Assembly (NCBI GenBank): GCA_900538355.1 | Contig: UPXS01000008.1 | Location: forward strand, 33,448-97,447 | Direction of reading: 5' to 3' | DNA: 64,000 nucleotides | Origin: an uncultured Veillonella sp. | GTDB taxonomy: Bacteria; Bacillota; Negativicutes; Veillonellales; Veillonellaceae | In this document: positions 35,995 through 44,904 of the stretch, piece by piece | Position numbering within the stretch: the stretch's first letter is position 1 | Layout of the letters: every line of letters starts with the position of its first letter | Notes under the pieces: generated by a model | What the model was told of the DNA's origin: nothing | Seen by the model: the letters and a program-made list of their open reading frames with translations, nothing else | Database searches by the model: none | Translations under genes and position numbers: made by a program

Positions 35995-36900
35995 TTATAA
36001 AAATTGTTGCATAATCTGTGCTACTTCAGCTAGATGGAATCGCTTAGCTCTATCCGATCGTGCAACCAACACTAACTGACGGAAACACAATTTCGATGCA
36101 AGAGGATAAAATTTAACCTTATTATCACCACTTTTATTATGTAATGTACTTGGCAAGAAGGTAATACCATAATCATCCTCTACCAAGGATCTACAAGTAT
36201 CCAGATTTTCAGAGCCAATAACTGCTTTAGGTACAAAGGACTCAGCCTGACACAAACGATTTACCAAGGTACGTAACTTAAGACCTTCACGTAGCAAAAT
36301 AAACGGAAAAGCTCCAAATGGTGCTATTTCATGTATACCGTCATCTGTCATAAGCGAATCAGCAATAGCTATAGCTTTTGTATTTTCTACACTAATGGCC
36401 AATAAAATTTGCTCATCCAATACGGGATAACTTTCAAGAGCTTGAGAATAAATAGGCGTTGGAAATAATCCTACATCAACTAAACCATCGCAAATTTGTT
36501 GTTCTAAAAAATGGGACTCCCCTTCTACTACATGGAATTCCCAAGATGGTTCAATTTGTTGAAAGCTCTTCAATGTTTTTCCCAGCATATGATGGCCATA
36601 AAATCGAGACAACCCAATCCGCACATGATAAGCTGCATCAGATCCTTGATTAATGATAGACTGCGTTAAAGCCTCTACCTTTCCTACTAAGGGCATGCCC
36701 TCTTTAGCAATCTGTAATGCTGCCGCCGTTGGCACAACCTTTGTACGATCTCGAGCAAATAAAGGCACCCCTAACTCAGCTTCGATGCGACGAATACTTT
36801 GACTCAATGCGGGCTGAGAAATATATAGCTTTTTAGATGCCTTTGAAAATGATGCCATCTCGACGATGGTACTTATATATTTAATATCCTTTATATCCAT
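35995..36900 (-). CDS. LysR family transcriptional regulator
   Basis: A 301-residue LysR-type regulator with a standard N-terminal winged helix (SFSKASKKLYISQPALSQSIRRIEAELGVPLFARDRTKVVPTAAA). The effector domain follows from about residue 90. It is monocistronic and lies between pckA and cooS, all in the same direction. Either neighbour could be its target, but no divergent partner gives a firm hint. Confidence 0.88.
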   Translation of the reverse strand: MDIKDIKYISTIVEMASFSKASKKLYISQPALSQSIRRIEAELGVPLFARDRTKVVPTAAALQIAKEGMPLVGKVEALTQSIINQGSDAAYHVRIGLSRFYGHHMLGKTLKSFQQIEPSWEFHVVEGESHFLEQQICDGLVDVGLFPTPIYSQALESYPVLDEQILLAISVENTKAIAIADSLMTDDGIHEIAPFGAFPFILLREGLKLRTLVNRLCQAESFVPKAVIGSENLDTCRSLVEDDYGITFLPSTLHNKSGDNKVKFYPLASKLCFRQLVLVARSDRAKRFHLAEVAQIMQQFL

Positions 36901-37110
36901 AGAAACACCTTATAACAAAACATTATTATTTAATTATAACTATTTATTACCAAAATACAAGTTATATTGTGTAAGCCAAAGACTATGTTTCATAAATCTA
37001 GAATCTATTTTATTCATTAATTCAAAATCTATGCTTCATTAATCAAAAATCTGTTATCTATTAATCACAAGATAATACATTGGTTCTAGAATTATAAGGA
37101 TTATACAAAA

Positions 37111-37135
37111 AAAGCCCTCCATACGGAGGGCCTTT
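37111..37135 (-). terminator. Terminator after pckA
   Basis: AGCCCTCC and GGAGGGC pair around ATAC, with A7 and T tracts on the flanks. The remaining AT-rich bases of the 36901-37202 gap hold no gene. Confidence 0.82.
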
Positions 37136-37200
37136 AATTTGAGCATTTAGTTCAACTTTTATCTGAGTGTTTGTTCACTTTTATTTGAGTATTTGGATCA
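37136..37200. repeat. Three imperfect tandem repeats of about 22 bp next to the pckA stop
   Basis: Three units with the pattern TTTNTNTGAGNNTTTNGTTCA run from the terminator to within 3 nt of the pckA stop codon; units 2 and 3 match best (TTTTATCTGAGTGTTTG and TTTTATTTGAGTATTTG). Confidence 0.6.
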
Positions 37201-37202
37201 CC

Positions 37203-38831
37203 TTACATTAATGTTTTTAGTACATCCAATACTTCTTGTGGCAATTCGTTTTTATGACCGATGAGTTTTTCTACATAGTCATAGCGGAATTCGAATGCTT
37301 TGTGTAATTGGTGATGGTATTCACGTACTTGGAATGGAGGTTCGAAACCAGGCACCTCTACATAGGAGAGGTTTTCGTATTTGTAGAATGGTTTGAAGTC
37401 CAATGTGCCTTCTACCAAACGTTCTAACAAATCAAGAGTCACTTCTTTAGGAATTTTATTTTCCAAGAAGAAACCTGTGTTCATGATGTAACATTGAACG
37501 CCACATTCAGAGAATAATTTTTTGTAGCTTTCATAGTCACGAACCAATGGATATGTACGGAATGGGTTTGCATATGGTTCAATAACAAGGGCGTTTGGAT
37601 CCACATGAGCATCGAGCTTTTCCGCTGTAGAACGGCGTGTCGCAAGTGTTGCACCCATTGTAGACGCTAATACAGGATCGTTAATTTTGAGGATTGGTGG
37701 CAATGTTTTATCCTTCATTAACCATACGATAGCATTAACTGGTTGATCTACGTAGTTTACGCGATTATCTGTCCAGAATTGAGATTTAATAGCGCGACCA
37801 TTGTTGTTACGTACATCTTCAGCCAATACAACCTTACGACCATCTTCGTCCATTGTAACGCCTACATTTTGTAGTGTTAACAAGAATTCATTAGCAGGAT
37901 GTTCCACAGGGTAATCTTGCATTTTGTCAAAGTATGTAGGTTCTAGTGCAATGGAGCTCAAATCGTTTGTATTGATGATATAAGCATCATCATGCAAGAT
38001 AGAAATATCATATCGACCATCATGTTTTTCATGAGTCAATGTGGATTTACCGGAGCCAGACAAGCCGAATACGCCGATTGTGTAGCTTTTACCATTATCA
38101 AGGTTGTAACGTTTCATACCGCCGTGGCATGCCACATAGCCGAGGCGATTTGCCAAGGACCACGCCAATGTAAGGGTACCTTTTTTGTGCTCACCGAAGT
38201 AGCGCATGCCAAGAATCATAGCGCAGTTATGAGCTGGGTCAAAAATAGCAAGTCCGCCTGGATGACCTGGTACAACATAGTCAGGGTCAGAATAAATGTA
38301 GATGTCACCTTCAGGAATTTCTACACTATCATTGTAGAACTCTTTTACAGCTGCATCAAAGAACTTGAAGTTCATAATCCAGGAATACAAGATAGATGCG
38401 TGGTCTTTTGGAATCATTAAATGCGCACGAGCTGTGAACTTTTTATCAAGGCCCACGATAGTTTCAGCAGAAATCCATTCTTTACCACGGCTATCGTAAA
38501 CTGCATCACGAGCAATATTAGCAAGTTCCACTTCGTCAATGCCTTCATCGCCAATAATACGACGAGCTTTTGCATAACGGCCTGTAGTTTTACCATCGTT
38601 TGTAACAAGTACCTTTGCATCTGCAGGCAAACCTTGTTCTAATGGTTTATAGACAGGCATATCGAGGACGATAACACCAGGTTCTTCAGTGGCAAATTGG
38701 TACGCTTGAGCCACAGATGTAATAGGTGTTACATTGTTTCCATAAAATGCAGTTTCAATTGTACTGCGCATCTTAGAAAATAATGGGTTTGTTTTAATTT
38801 CACTTTGCTTCCAAACGCGTCTTGTCGACAT
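37203..38831 (-). CDS. pckA: Phosphoenolpyruvate carboxykinase (ATP)
   Basis: PckA interconverts oxaloacetate plus ATP and PEP plus CO2, linking the C4-dicarboxylate and lactate pathways to gluconeogenesis. The kinase P-loop GLSGSGKSTLT and the preceding HGGMKRYNLDNGKSYTIGVFG are clear, as are the metal-site segment HDDAYIIN and the C-terminal GFFLENKIPKEVTLDLL. At 542 residues it matches the ATP-type enzyme. It is monocistronic with a terminator at 37111-37135; a 400-bp AT-rich upstream region holds no other gene. Confidence 0.95.
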   Translation of the reverse strand: MSTRRVWKQSEIKTNPLFSKMRSTIETAFYGNNVTPITSVAQAYQFATEEPGVIVLDMPVYKPLEQGLPADAKVLVTNDGKTTGRYAKARRIIGDEGIDEVELANIARDAVYDSRGKEWISAETIVGLDKKFTARAHLMIPKDHASILYSWIMNFKFFDAAVKEFYNDSVEIPEGDIYIYSDPDYVVPGHPGGLAIFDPAHNCAMILGMRYFGEHKKGTLTLAWSLANRLGYVACHGGMKRYNLDNGKSYTIGVFGLSGSGKSTLTHEKHDGRYDISILHDDAYIINTNDLSSIALEPTYFDKMQDYPVEHPANEFLLTLQNVGVTMDEDGRKVVLAEDVRNNNGRAIKSQFWTDNRVNYVDQPVNAIVWLMKDKTLPPILKINDPVLASTMGATLATRRSTAEKLDAHVDPNALVIEPYANPFRTYPLVRDYESYKKLFSECGVQCYIMNTGFFLENKIPKEVTLDLLERLVEGTLDFKPFYKYENLSYVEVPGFEPPFQVREYHHQLHKAFEFRYDYVEKLIGHKNELPQEVLDVLKTLM

Positions 38832-39129
38832 AGTATCCAGATCCTCACCTTTAATATATACGTAATTTCTCTTGTAAAAGTAGTTTTAGATAAGAAAATA
38901 CTGCATCCGCAAATACTTTCATTATTATCTATTTTACCCTTTTAAGATAAATTTGTATACACAAAGTAGATGAATTATAAGAAATTAATGTATTCTTATT
39001 ATGAATTAGTGCAACACATTTTATATAAATAGTTTTGATAGCTATATCTATTTTATTGATTTCACCCCAGTAAAAATCAGAATGAAAAAGTACACTGAAT
39101 ATGTAAAAACTAATCAAAAAATAAAATGA

Positions 39130-39151
39130 GGCTAGGTCATAGGACCTAGCC
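39130..39151 (-). terminator. Probable terminator after the DUF438 gene
   Basis: GGCTAGGTC and GACCTAGCC form a 9-bp stem with a 4-nt loop in the 38832-39235 gap, about 85 nt past the DUF438 stop codon. The rest of the gap is AT-rich; a 74-codon frame across the hairpin is not credible. Confidence 0.65.
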
Positions 39152-39235
39152 ATTTATTCTAAAAAAGCAAATATTTATTTTATAAATCTATTTTACAATG
39201 ATTTTCTAAACATATTCGCTCTATATTCACTATAT

Positions 39236-40873
39236 CTATTTTCTGGCTTTATTAATGAAGGCGTCGATTTTACCGACTAGTTCATCTACATTAAAATCAC
39301 CACGTTCGGCAATCATCTTAATAGTTGCCACCTTAGCCATTACTTTTACCATCGGTGTTTTCAATTTCTCAAATTTAGGATTCAAAGAAATCAAATAATC
39401 TACAATCTCAGGGCTTTGCTTAATTAAGCTAGAGAGAGTTGTCTTTGCATCTATATGGAAACGACCATCTGCATCGGTAGTGAGTGGTTCTTCATCTACT
39501 TCTTCTGCAGCCTCTTGAGCTAAGGATTTATCATTATTACTCTTAGCAGTACTATCTCCTGCACTTCCTACAAAATCAGTCTTATCCCATGTCAACAATG
39601 TACGAGATCCTTCGAGCTCACGTATATGAGTGCAATCTTGCATCATTTCTAGGACGCCGCGGAATTTACCATTTTCATCACGTACTGCTGTGTAAATAAC
39701 ATAGATAAACAATCCCGGTTTATTGATCCAGAATTCAGCTTGGCTTTGTTCACCAGAACGGAACTTCTCAACGATTTCTTCTACAACGTGAACAGACTTC
39801 GCTGGGTGACAGTTCTTCACCTCACGGCCTATAACATTGGCACTACGAGGGAATATACGATGTGGTGTATCACTGTAGAATTTAACGAGTTCATTTTCAT
39901 CTACATAAGACAAATCTACAGGAAGATGGCGGAACAATAGATTGATTTGCTCTAAGGTCAATTTGCCTGTGGCTACATCGAGGACTGTATCCTTGCCAAC
40001 TTGTCCTCCACCTACAGGGCCTACATATTTAGACAATAATCCAGCTAAATCATTTAGGAACTCATTAGATACAGCACCATTTTGACCAGCAGTATTTCCA
40101 TTTAATTGAGCTGCAGAATCGTTGATGCCTGCCACCACATACAAACCTGGTGGATTGATGATAGCATAACCAATTTCATGATCATTTTTGCTCATGCGTA
40201 CAAACTCTTCATCGCTTAGTAATTTAAAGGATGTTGGCAATAGTACTTCTAGCTCTTTAGAGTTCAAATCACGTAACTTTGCCAATGTTTCTGGCACGGA
40301 TGCTAAAAATTCTTCGTACTTATCTTCGCGCAGCAATGCATAGGATGCAGAGATGGCATCACGTACGCCATCATCAAAGGTCCACATAATACGCGTAGGA
40401 CGATCAAACCCATGATCTTCAAGCATTGGATACAATTGATTTTGTTTACGAGATAGATGAATACGCCATTGTGCTAAAGAATCAAATACGCCAAGCCAAG
40501 GATTTTTAATAAACTTATCTTGCTTTAACAATTCATCCGCTTCAAGAGCTACCTTTTCAACAGCATTAATTTCTTCTAAGTACACCCACAATGGATGATT
40601 TTCAGGGTACTCATTTTCGGCGCGCACCAACACGCCGTCAAATAAGTTCAATAGATCATCCATCTTATCTAGGATTTCTTCATCCTTATATACACCCTTC
40701 AAACTTTGCTCTGCGTAAGCAAACTCATCAGGCGTGCAAGTGCCTAACTGCTCTTTTAGAATACGGTTACCCTCTTCTAAGGATAATTTGCCGTCTAAAT
40801 AATCCTCTTTAATAGATACAATAATTCTGTACCGTTCGTTATTAATGTCTAGCTTTTGCTGTAATGGATTCAT
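39236..40873 (-). CDS. DUF438-hemerythrin-PAS-DUF1858 protein
   Basis: A soluble 545-residue multidomain protein: an N-terminal DUF438 region (about 1-75), a hemerythrin-like HHE four-helix part (about 85-180; NHPLWVYLEEINAVEK and IHLSRKQNQLYPMLEDHGFDRPT), a PAS-like domain (about 305-425; VKFYSDTPHRIFPRSANVIGREVKNCHPAKSVHVVEEI) and a DUF1858 tail (about 475-540). This layout is known in Firmicutes and suggests di-iron sensing or repair under nitrosative or oxidative stress, fitting the nitrate respiration here (inference). The start at MNPLQQK follows GGAGGT. Confidence 0.85.
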   Translation of the reverse strand: MNPLQQKLDINNERYRIIVSIKEDYLDGKLSLEEGNRILKEQLGTCTPDEFAYAEQSLKGVYKDEEILDKMDDLLNLFDGVLVRAENEYPENHPLWVYLEEINAVEKVALEADELLKQDKFIKNPWLGVFDSLAQWRIHLSRKQNQLYPMLEDHGFDRPTRIMWTFDDGVRDAISASYALLREDKYEEFLASVPETLAKLRDLNSKELEVLLPTSFKLLSDEEFVRMSKNDHEIGYAIINPPGLYVVAGINDSAAQLNGNTAGQNGAVSNEFLNDLAGLLSKYVGPVGGGQVGKDTVLDVATGKLTLEQINLLFRHLPVDLSYVDENELVKFYSDTPHRIFPRSANVIGREVKNCHPAKSVHVVEEIVEKFRSGEQSQAEFWINKPGLFIYVIYTAVRDENGKFRGVLEMMQDCTHIRELEGSRTLLTWDKTDFVGSAGDSTAKSNNDKSLAQEAAEEVDEEPLTTDADGRFHIDAKTTLSSLIKQSPEIVDYLISLNPKFEKLKTPMVKVMAKVATIKMIAERGDFNVDELVGKIDAFINKARK

Positions 40874-41013
40874 ATGCTTATACCTCCAAAGGTCAAAGAC
40901 TATTAGTATATACAATATATTATTACTATATTAAATATACTTTTATTATATCCATTTTGAAAGTAATTTTCAGTTGCCATAGATACATATTTAGATATAT
41001 TTGAAAGATTCTA

Positions 41014-41046
41014 AAAAAAGCGACCATACTAAGTATGAGCGCCTTT
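41014..41046 (-). terminator. Terminator after the TonB C-terminal-domain genes
   Basis: An imperfect stem with arms AAAGCGACCATACT and AGTATGAGCGCCTTT, followed by seven T on the minus strand. Confidence 0.75.
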
Positions 41047-41048
41047 GA

Positions 41049-41399
41049 TTAGTTTCTAAAATCAATATATTCAGTTTTAGAAGATGCCACAGGATTACCA
41101 TTGGAGTCTGTAGCCGGGTTGAAACGCCATGTGGAGATTTTCTCAACAAGAGCCTCATCAAGAGCTCTAACCCCACTAGATTTTACAACCTCTATGTCCC
41201 CTACAGAACCATCTTCATTAATTGTGAAACGCACATCTGCACTATGGATCGAATCGCCATAACCAGTAATATTAATTTGATCCACAGATGGTGTAGATAT
41301 TGCTACAGGCAATTGAAATGGCGCCGCCAGCACAGAGGCTACCATACTCGTTGCAAACAGTGCGCTTAATACAGTACAACGCAACACTTTATTCATCAT
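41049..41399 (-). CDS. Secreted TonB C-terminal-domain protein 1
   Basis: A 116-residue protein with a signal peptide (about residues 1-25, ending VLAA) followed directly by a TonB C-terminal fold: ADVRFTINEDGSVGDIEVVKSSGVRALDEALVEKISTWRFNPA. Real TonB has an uncleaved membrane anchor and a Pro-rich linker; both are lacking. It therefore cannot transmit energy in the usual way and may bind peptidoglycan or TonB boxes. It directly follows a paralogue (7-bp gap), and the two are cotranscribed. Confidence 0.8.
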   Translation of the reverse strand: MMNKVLRCTVLSALFATSMVASVLAAPFQLPVAISTPSVDQINITGYGDSIHSADVRFTINEDGSVGDIEVVKSSGVRALDEALVEKISTWRFNPATDSNGNPVASSKTEYIDFRN

Positions 41400-41406
41400 A
41401 TTCTCC

Positions 41407-41784
41407 TTATTTAGCTGTTACAGCTTGTTTAGGTAGAGTAATTGTCATCCCAATAATAGATTCATGAGCCTTTTGGTCTACGCCGATAGCAGGTGTAAAT
41501 TTCCATTGTAGAATGGCTTTTTTCACAGCTTCATCAACTGGTGCATAGCCAGAGGAACGTTCCACAAATACGTTTTTAACGTTACCTTTTTTATCAATTA
41601 AGAAGCGTACGCGCATATTAGGCGCTACCGTAGCTGTTTGAGGAATCTCAGGCAACTCAGGTTTTACAATTTCCACTTCGCGCGGAGATTCTAAGAACTT
41701 AGCCGCATCAGCTGTATAGTTACCTAATACGCCAAAGGATGCAACAAGTAAAGCCGCCGCAGTGAATCGGAATAATTTATTCAT
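41407..41784 (-). CDS. Secreted TonB C-terminal-domain protein 2
   Basis: A 125-residue paralogue of the downstream protein. Residues 1-28 form a signal peptide ending ADAA; the rest contains RVRFLIDKKGNVKNVFVERSSGYAPVDEAVKKAILQWKFTPA, the TonB C-terminal pattern. A short Pro/Glu-rich stretch (EIVKPELPEIPQT) precedes the domain, a possible vestige of the TonB linker. GGAGG lies before the start. No ExbB or ExbD gene is adjacent. Confidence 0.8.
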   Translation of the reverse strand: MNKLFRFTAAALLVASFGVLGNYTADAAKFLESPREVEIVKPELPEIPQTATVAPNMRVRFLIDKKGNVKNVFVERSSGYAPVDEAVKKAILQWKFTPAIGVDQKAHESIIGMTITLPKQAVTAK

Positions 41785-41863
41785 AATATGCCTCCTTATT
41801 TATTGTAAGTCTATGAATAATATCATACTAAATAAAGATGAATATTTAAAGAACATTTTCTTA

Positions 41864-41892
41864 TTGATAAATTTTCTCATTTATGTTATATT
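41864..41892 (+). promoter_or_regulatory. Promoter of the 31-residue peptide gene
   Basis: TTGATA (41864-41869) and TATATT (41887-41892) with a 17-nt spacer, predicting a start near 41899 and a leader of about 60 nt. Confidence 0.68.
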
Positions 41893-41961
41893 GAGTTCAA
41901 GATAACTGTTCGGACTTACATATCAGGTAGATATGACAAAATAATACAAAGGAGGTTCATC

Positions 41962-42057
41962 ATGAGACGTAGAAAGCGTATTCAAATGAAGGTCATGATG
42001 GTACTTGGTATCGTTGCCCTCGTTGGGCCTAACCATCTACAAGCTCTCATCCACTAA
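41962..42057 (+). CDS. 31-residue basic/hydrophobic peptide, unknown function
   Basis: The ATG at 41962 follows AAAGGAGGT at ideal spacing. The peptide begins MRRRKRIQMK and continues with a short hydrophobic stretch (about residues 11-23), ending QALIH. It has a dedicated promoter and a strong terminator (42095-42124), so the transcript is about 225 nt and encodes only this peptide. It might be a small membrane-associated regulator or a dual-function RNA. It precedes the metal ABC importer by 200 bp in the same direction. I do not recognise the sequence. Confidence 0.6.
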   Translation: MRRRKRIQMKVMMVLGIVALVGPNHLQALIH

Positions 42058-42094
42058 ATGATCGTGACCCAAGCAGAAGACCGTATAACTGCCA

Positions 42095-42124
42095 ATAGCC
42101 GCTACGTTAGTAGCGGCTATTTTT
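42095..42124 (+). terminator. Terminator of the 31-residue peptide gene
   Basis: ATAGCCGCTA and TAGCGGCTAT form a 10-bp stem with a 6-nt loop and a T5 tract. Confidence 0.88.
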
Positions 42125-42231
42125 CTGTTTAAATACAGCTCTTAATCCCCTCTTCTCAAACTATTTCATTCTTTAAATTCACATAAAACAATCCATGTAA
42201 TCAAGGATTTCTATGTAATTAATAGTTTTAA

Positions 42232-42245
42232 TTTATCTAGATAAA
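42232..42245. promoter_or_regulatory. Palindrome before the metal ABC importer
   Basis: TTTATCTAGATAAA is a perfect 14-bp palindrome directly upstream of the AGGAGG site of the substrate-binding protein gene. It may be a metal-repressor operator, but it does not match a Fur or MntR box that I can name. Confidence 0.4.
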
Positions 42246-42257
42246 AGGAGGTTTATT

Positions 42258-43199
42258 ATGAAGTTCAATCGCATCGTATTAGTCGTCGTATCATTAGCAC
42301 TTATATTACTAGCCCTTGCCGGTTGTGGTAAGGATACAGCTCAAGACAGTCAAAAGAAATTAAATGTCGTTGCTACAACAACAATGTTAACGGATTTAGT
42401 AAAAGAAATCGGTGGTGACCACGTAACTGTACAAGGTCTTATGGGACCTGGCGTAGATCCTCACCTCTATCAAGCAAGCGCCGGCGATGTAACGGCTATG
42501 TCCAAGGCAGATGTTGTCGTATACAACGGCGTTCACCTAGAAGGCAAAATGGGTTCCATTTTCGATAATTTAACGAAGCAAAATAAAGCAACTATTCGCG
42601 TATCCGATGCTATCGACCCAGCTACATTGCTAGACTTCGACGAAGAAGATGGCGTCAAAACTAAAGACCCTCACATTTGGTTCGATGTAGCGAACTGGAA
42701 GCTCGCTGCTAAAGCTGTGTACGAAGGTCTCGCTAAAGCAGATCCAGCTCACAAAGAAGACTTCAAAAAACGTTATGATGCATATCTCACTAAATTAGAC
42801 GAAACGGATGCATACATCAAAGCACAAGCCGAATCAATCCCTAAAGAATCTCGCGTTCTCGTAACAGCTCACGATGCGTTCCAATACTTTGCTCGTGCGT
42901 ACGGCTTTGAAGTAAAAGGTTTACAAGGTGTTAGCACCGCTACAGAAGCAGGTACACAAGATATGAACAATCTCGTTCAATTCATCGTAGACCACAAGAT
43001 TAAAGCTATCTTCGTAGAATCATCTGTACCACACAAAACAATTGAAGCCGTTCAAGAAGCAGCTAAGGCTAAAGGCTGGAACGTTGCTATCGGTGGCGAA
43101 TTATACTCCGACTCCCTCGGTTCTGAAGGCACTGAAGGCGGCACATACATCGGCATGGTAAAAGCCAATATCAATACCATCGTTAAAGCACTTAAATAA
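42258..43199 (+). CDS. Metal ABC transporter substrate-binding lipoprotein
   Basis: A 313-residue cluster A-I (ZnuA/TroA/MntA-type) binding protein. The lipobox LALAGC lies near residues 16-21, so it is a lipoprotein. Metal-site residues are in GPGVDPHLYQAS (His), DPHIWFDV (His), TAHDAFQYFARAYGF (His/Asp) and GGELYSDSL (Asp). The short loop and the lack of a long His-rich loop favour Mn or Fe over Zn, as do acidic ligands, but this is not decisive. First gene of a four-gene operon. Confidence 0.92.
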   Translation: MKFNRIVLVVVSLALILLALAGCGKDTAQDSQKKLNVVATTTMLTDLVKEIGGDHVTVQGLMGPGVDPHLYQASAGDVTAMSKADVVVYNGVHLEGKMGSIFDNLTKQNKATIRVSDAIDPATLLDFDEEDGVKTKDPHIWFDVANWKLAAKAVYEGLAKADPAHKEDFKKRYDAYLTKLDETDAYIKAQAESIPKESRVLVTAHDAFQYFARAYGFEVKGLQGVSTATEAGTQDMNNLVQFIVDHKIKAIFVESSVPHKTIEAVQEAAKAKGWNVAIGGELYSDSLGSEGTEGGTYIGMVKANINTIVKALK

Positions 43200-43210
43200 A
43201 GGAGGTCTCC

Positions 43211-43942
43211 ATGGAATGGGCCGTTGAAGTTGAAGATATGACCGTCGCCTATACGACAAAACCCGTATTATGGGACGTAGATATGAAGGTACCCATCGGT
43301 TCCTTAGCGGCTATCGTCGGCCCTAATGGAGCCGGAAAATCTACATTATTAAAGGCCATGTTAGGCCTATTAACAGTTATCTCAGGGAGTGTTAAGTTTT
43401 ATATCGATCACCACTTAGCGATGGACAAACATGATTACAAAAAAATCGCTTATGTCCCACAAAGTGGTAGTGTCGACTGGGACTTCCCTACTACCGTATT
43501 AGACGTCGTACTCATGGGCCGTTATGGTCATCTTGGTTGGTTCAAACGACCAAGTAAAAAGGATAAAGAACTAGCCCTCTCTATGATCGACAAAATGGGC
43601 ATGAGTGACTATGTAAACAGGCAAATCCGTCAACTTTCAGGAGGGCAACAACAGCGTGTATTCTTAGCTCGTGCCCTCGTGCAAGAGGCCGACATTTACC
43701 TCATGGACGAACCTTTCAAAGGCGTCGACAAAACGACAGAGCACGCTATTATTTCCCTGTTACAAGAAATGAAAGAACGCGGCAAAACAGTTATCGTCGT
43801 GCACCACGATTTAAATACGGTACCTCAATATTTTGACTGGGTAACGATGGTGAACAAACAGACTGTTGCCTATGGTCCTGTAGCAGATACGTTTACAGAG
43901 GAAGCCATCGAGCGCACCTACGGCAAGGGGAGGATTGTATGA
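43211..43942 (+). CDS. Metal ABC transporter ATP-binding protein
   Basis: The 243-residue ATPase of the importer. Walker A GPNGAGKSTLLKAML, Q-loop YVPQSGSVDWDFPTTV (characteristic of Mn/Zn importers), signature LSGGQQQRVFLARAL, Walker B DIYLMDEP, and the H-loop VVHHDLN are all present. The start lies 11 nt after the binding-protein stop with its own AGGAGG, and its stop overlaps the next start as ATGA. Confidence 0.95.
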   Translation: MEWAVEVEDMTVAYTTKPVLWDVDMKVPIGSLAAIVGPNGAGKSTLLKAMLGLLTVISGSVKFYIDHHLAMDKHDYKKIAYVPQSGSVDWDFPTTVLDVVLMGRYGHLGWFKRPSKKDKELALSMIDKMGMSDYVNRQIRQLSGGQQQRVFLARALVQEADIYLMDEPFKGVDKTTEHAIISLLQEMKERGKTVIVVHHDLNTVPQYFDWVTMVNKQTVAYGPVADTFTEEAIERTYGKGRIV

Positions 43943-44904
43943 CCATACTCCAATCCTACACGACGCAGATGGTACTGCTCGGCACGGCACTCTTAGGCCT
44001 CGCCAGTGGTATTGCGGGGACCTTCGCAGTACTGCGCAAGGAAAGCCTCATCGGTGACGGTCTCTCCCATGCGGCACTACCTGGTGTAGTTATCGCCTTC
44101 TTGCTGACAGGCATTAAGGATATCGAGGTGCTCATCACCGGTGCTGCCCTCTCCTCAATTACCGCAGCTTGGCTCATTACCATTACCGTCGAAAACAGTA
44201 AAATCAAATTTGATGGCGCCTTAGCCACCATCTTATCGGCCTTCTTCGGGCTCGGCATGGTCCTCCTCACCTACCTTCAAAGTCTAAACAATGCAGGGCA
44301 GGCGGGGCTTTCAAAATTTATATTTGGACAGGCAGCCACCATATTAGCTCGTGATGTGTACATTACATCGGCGGCAGCACTCATCATCATTGTGTTAACC
44401 GTACTATTTTGGAAGGAACTAAAACTCATTTCCTTTGACGTGGAATACGCTAAAACATTGCAAATTCCTGTCACCTTTACCCTCATTTTATATCGTGCTC
44501 TATTGATCATGACCATTATCATCGGAATTCAGTCGGTAGGGGCTATCTTAATAAGCTCCCTACTCATTGCACCGGCTGTAGGGGCCCGTCAGTGGACGAA
44601 CAAGCTAGGAACCATGTGTATACTAGCAGGATTCTTCGGCATGGTATCTGCCATCGGCGGCACTATCTGGAGTACATCGGTACAAAAACTACCGACAGGG
44701 CCTGCCATCATCGTCATCCTATCAGTTATCGTGCTGTTGAGCCTCATCTTTGCGCCAAACAGAGGCATACTCTGGCAGATTCGTAAAAATAAACAATCAA
44801 AACGATCTTTACTTTCAGAGACTGCTAGGATAAGTCCTGCCGATTTACAACAAAAGATATATAGAGTTGAGGGCGGACAGCCTCATATAGGAGGTGCCCC
44901 ATGA
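43939..44904 (+). CDS. Metal ABC transporter permease 1
   Basis: A 321-residue ABC-3 family permease with eight or nine helices. Typical segments are LRKESLIGDGLSHAALPGVVIAF near residue 32 and the coupling region SVGAILISSLLIAPAVGARQW. The C-terminal 45 residues are hydrophilic and basic. It overlaps both neighbours by 4 nt. Confidence 0.93.
   Translation: MTILQSYTTQMVLLGTALLGLASGIAGTFAVLRKESLIGDGLSHAALPGVVIAFLLTGIKDIEVLITGAALSSITAAWLITITVENSKIKFDGALATILSAFFGLGMVLLTYLQSLNNAGQAGLSKFIFGQAATILARDVYITSAAALIIIVLTVLFWKELKLISFDVEYAKTLQIPVTFTLILYRALLIMTIIIGIQSVGAILISSLLIAPAVGARQWTNKLGTMCILAGFFGMVSAIGGTIWSTSVQKLPTGPAIIVILSVIVLLSLIFAPNRGILWQIRKNKQSKRSLLSETARISPADLQQKIYRVEGGQPHIGGAP

Noticed and set aside
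38929..39153. 74-codon frame on the minus strand
   Set aside because: It begins inside the hairpin at 39130-39151 in an AT-rich gap and lacks a ribosome binding site.
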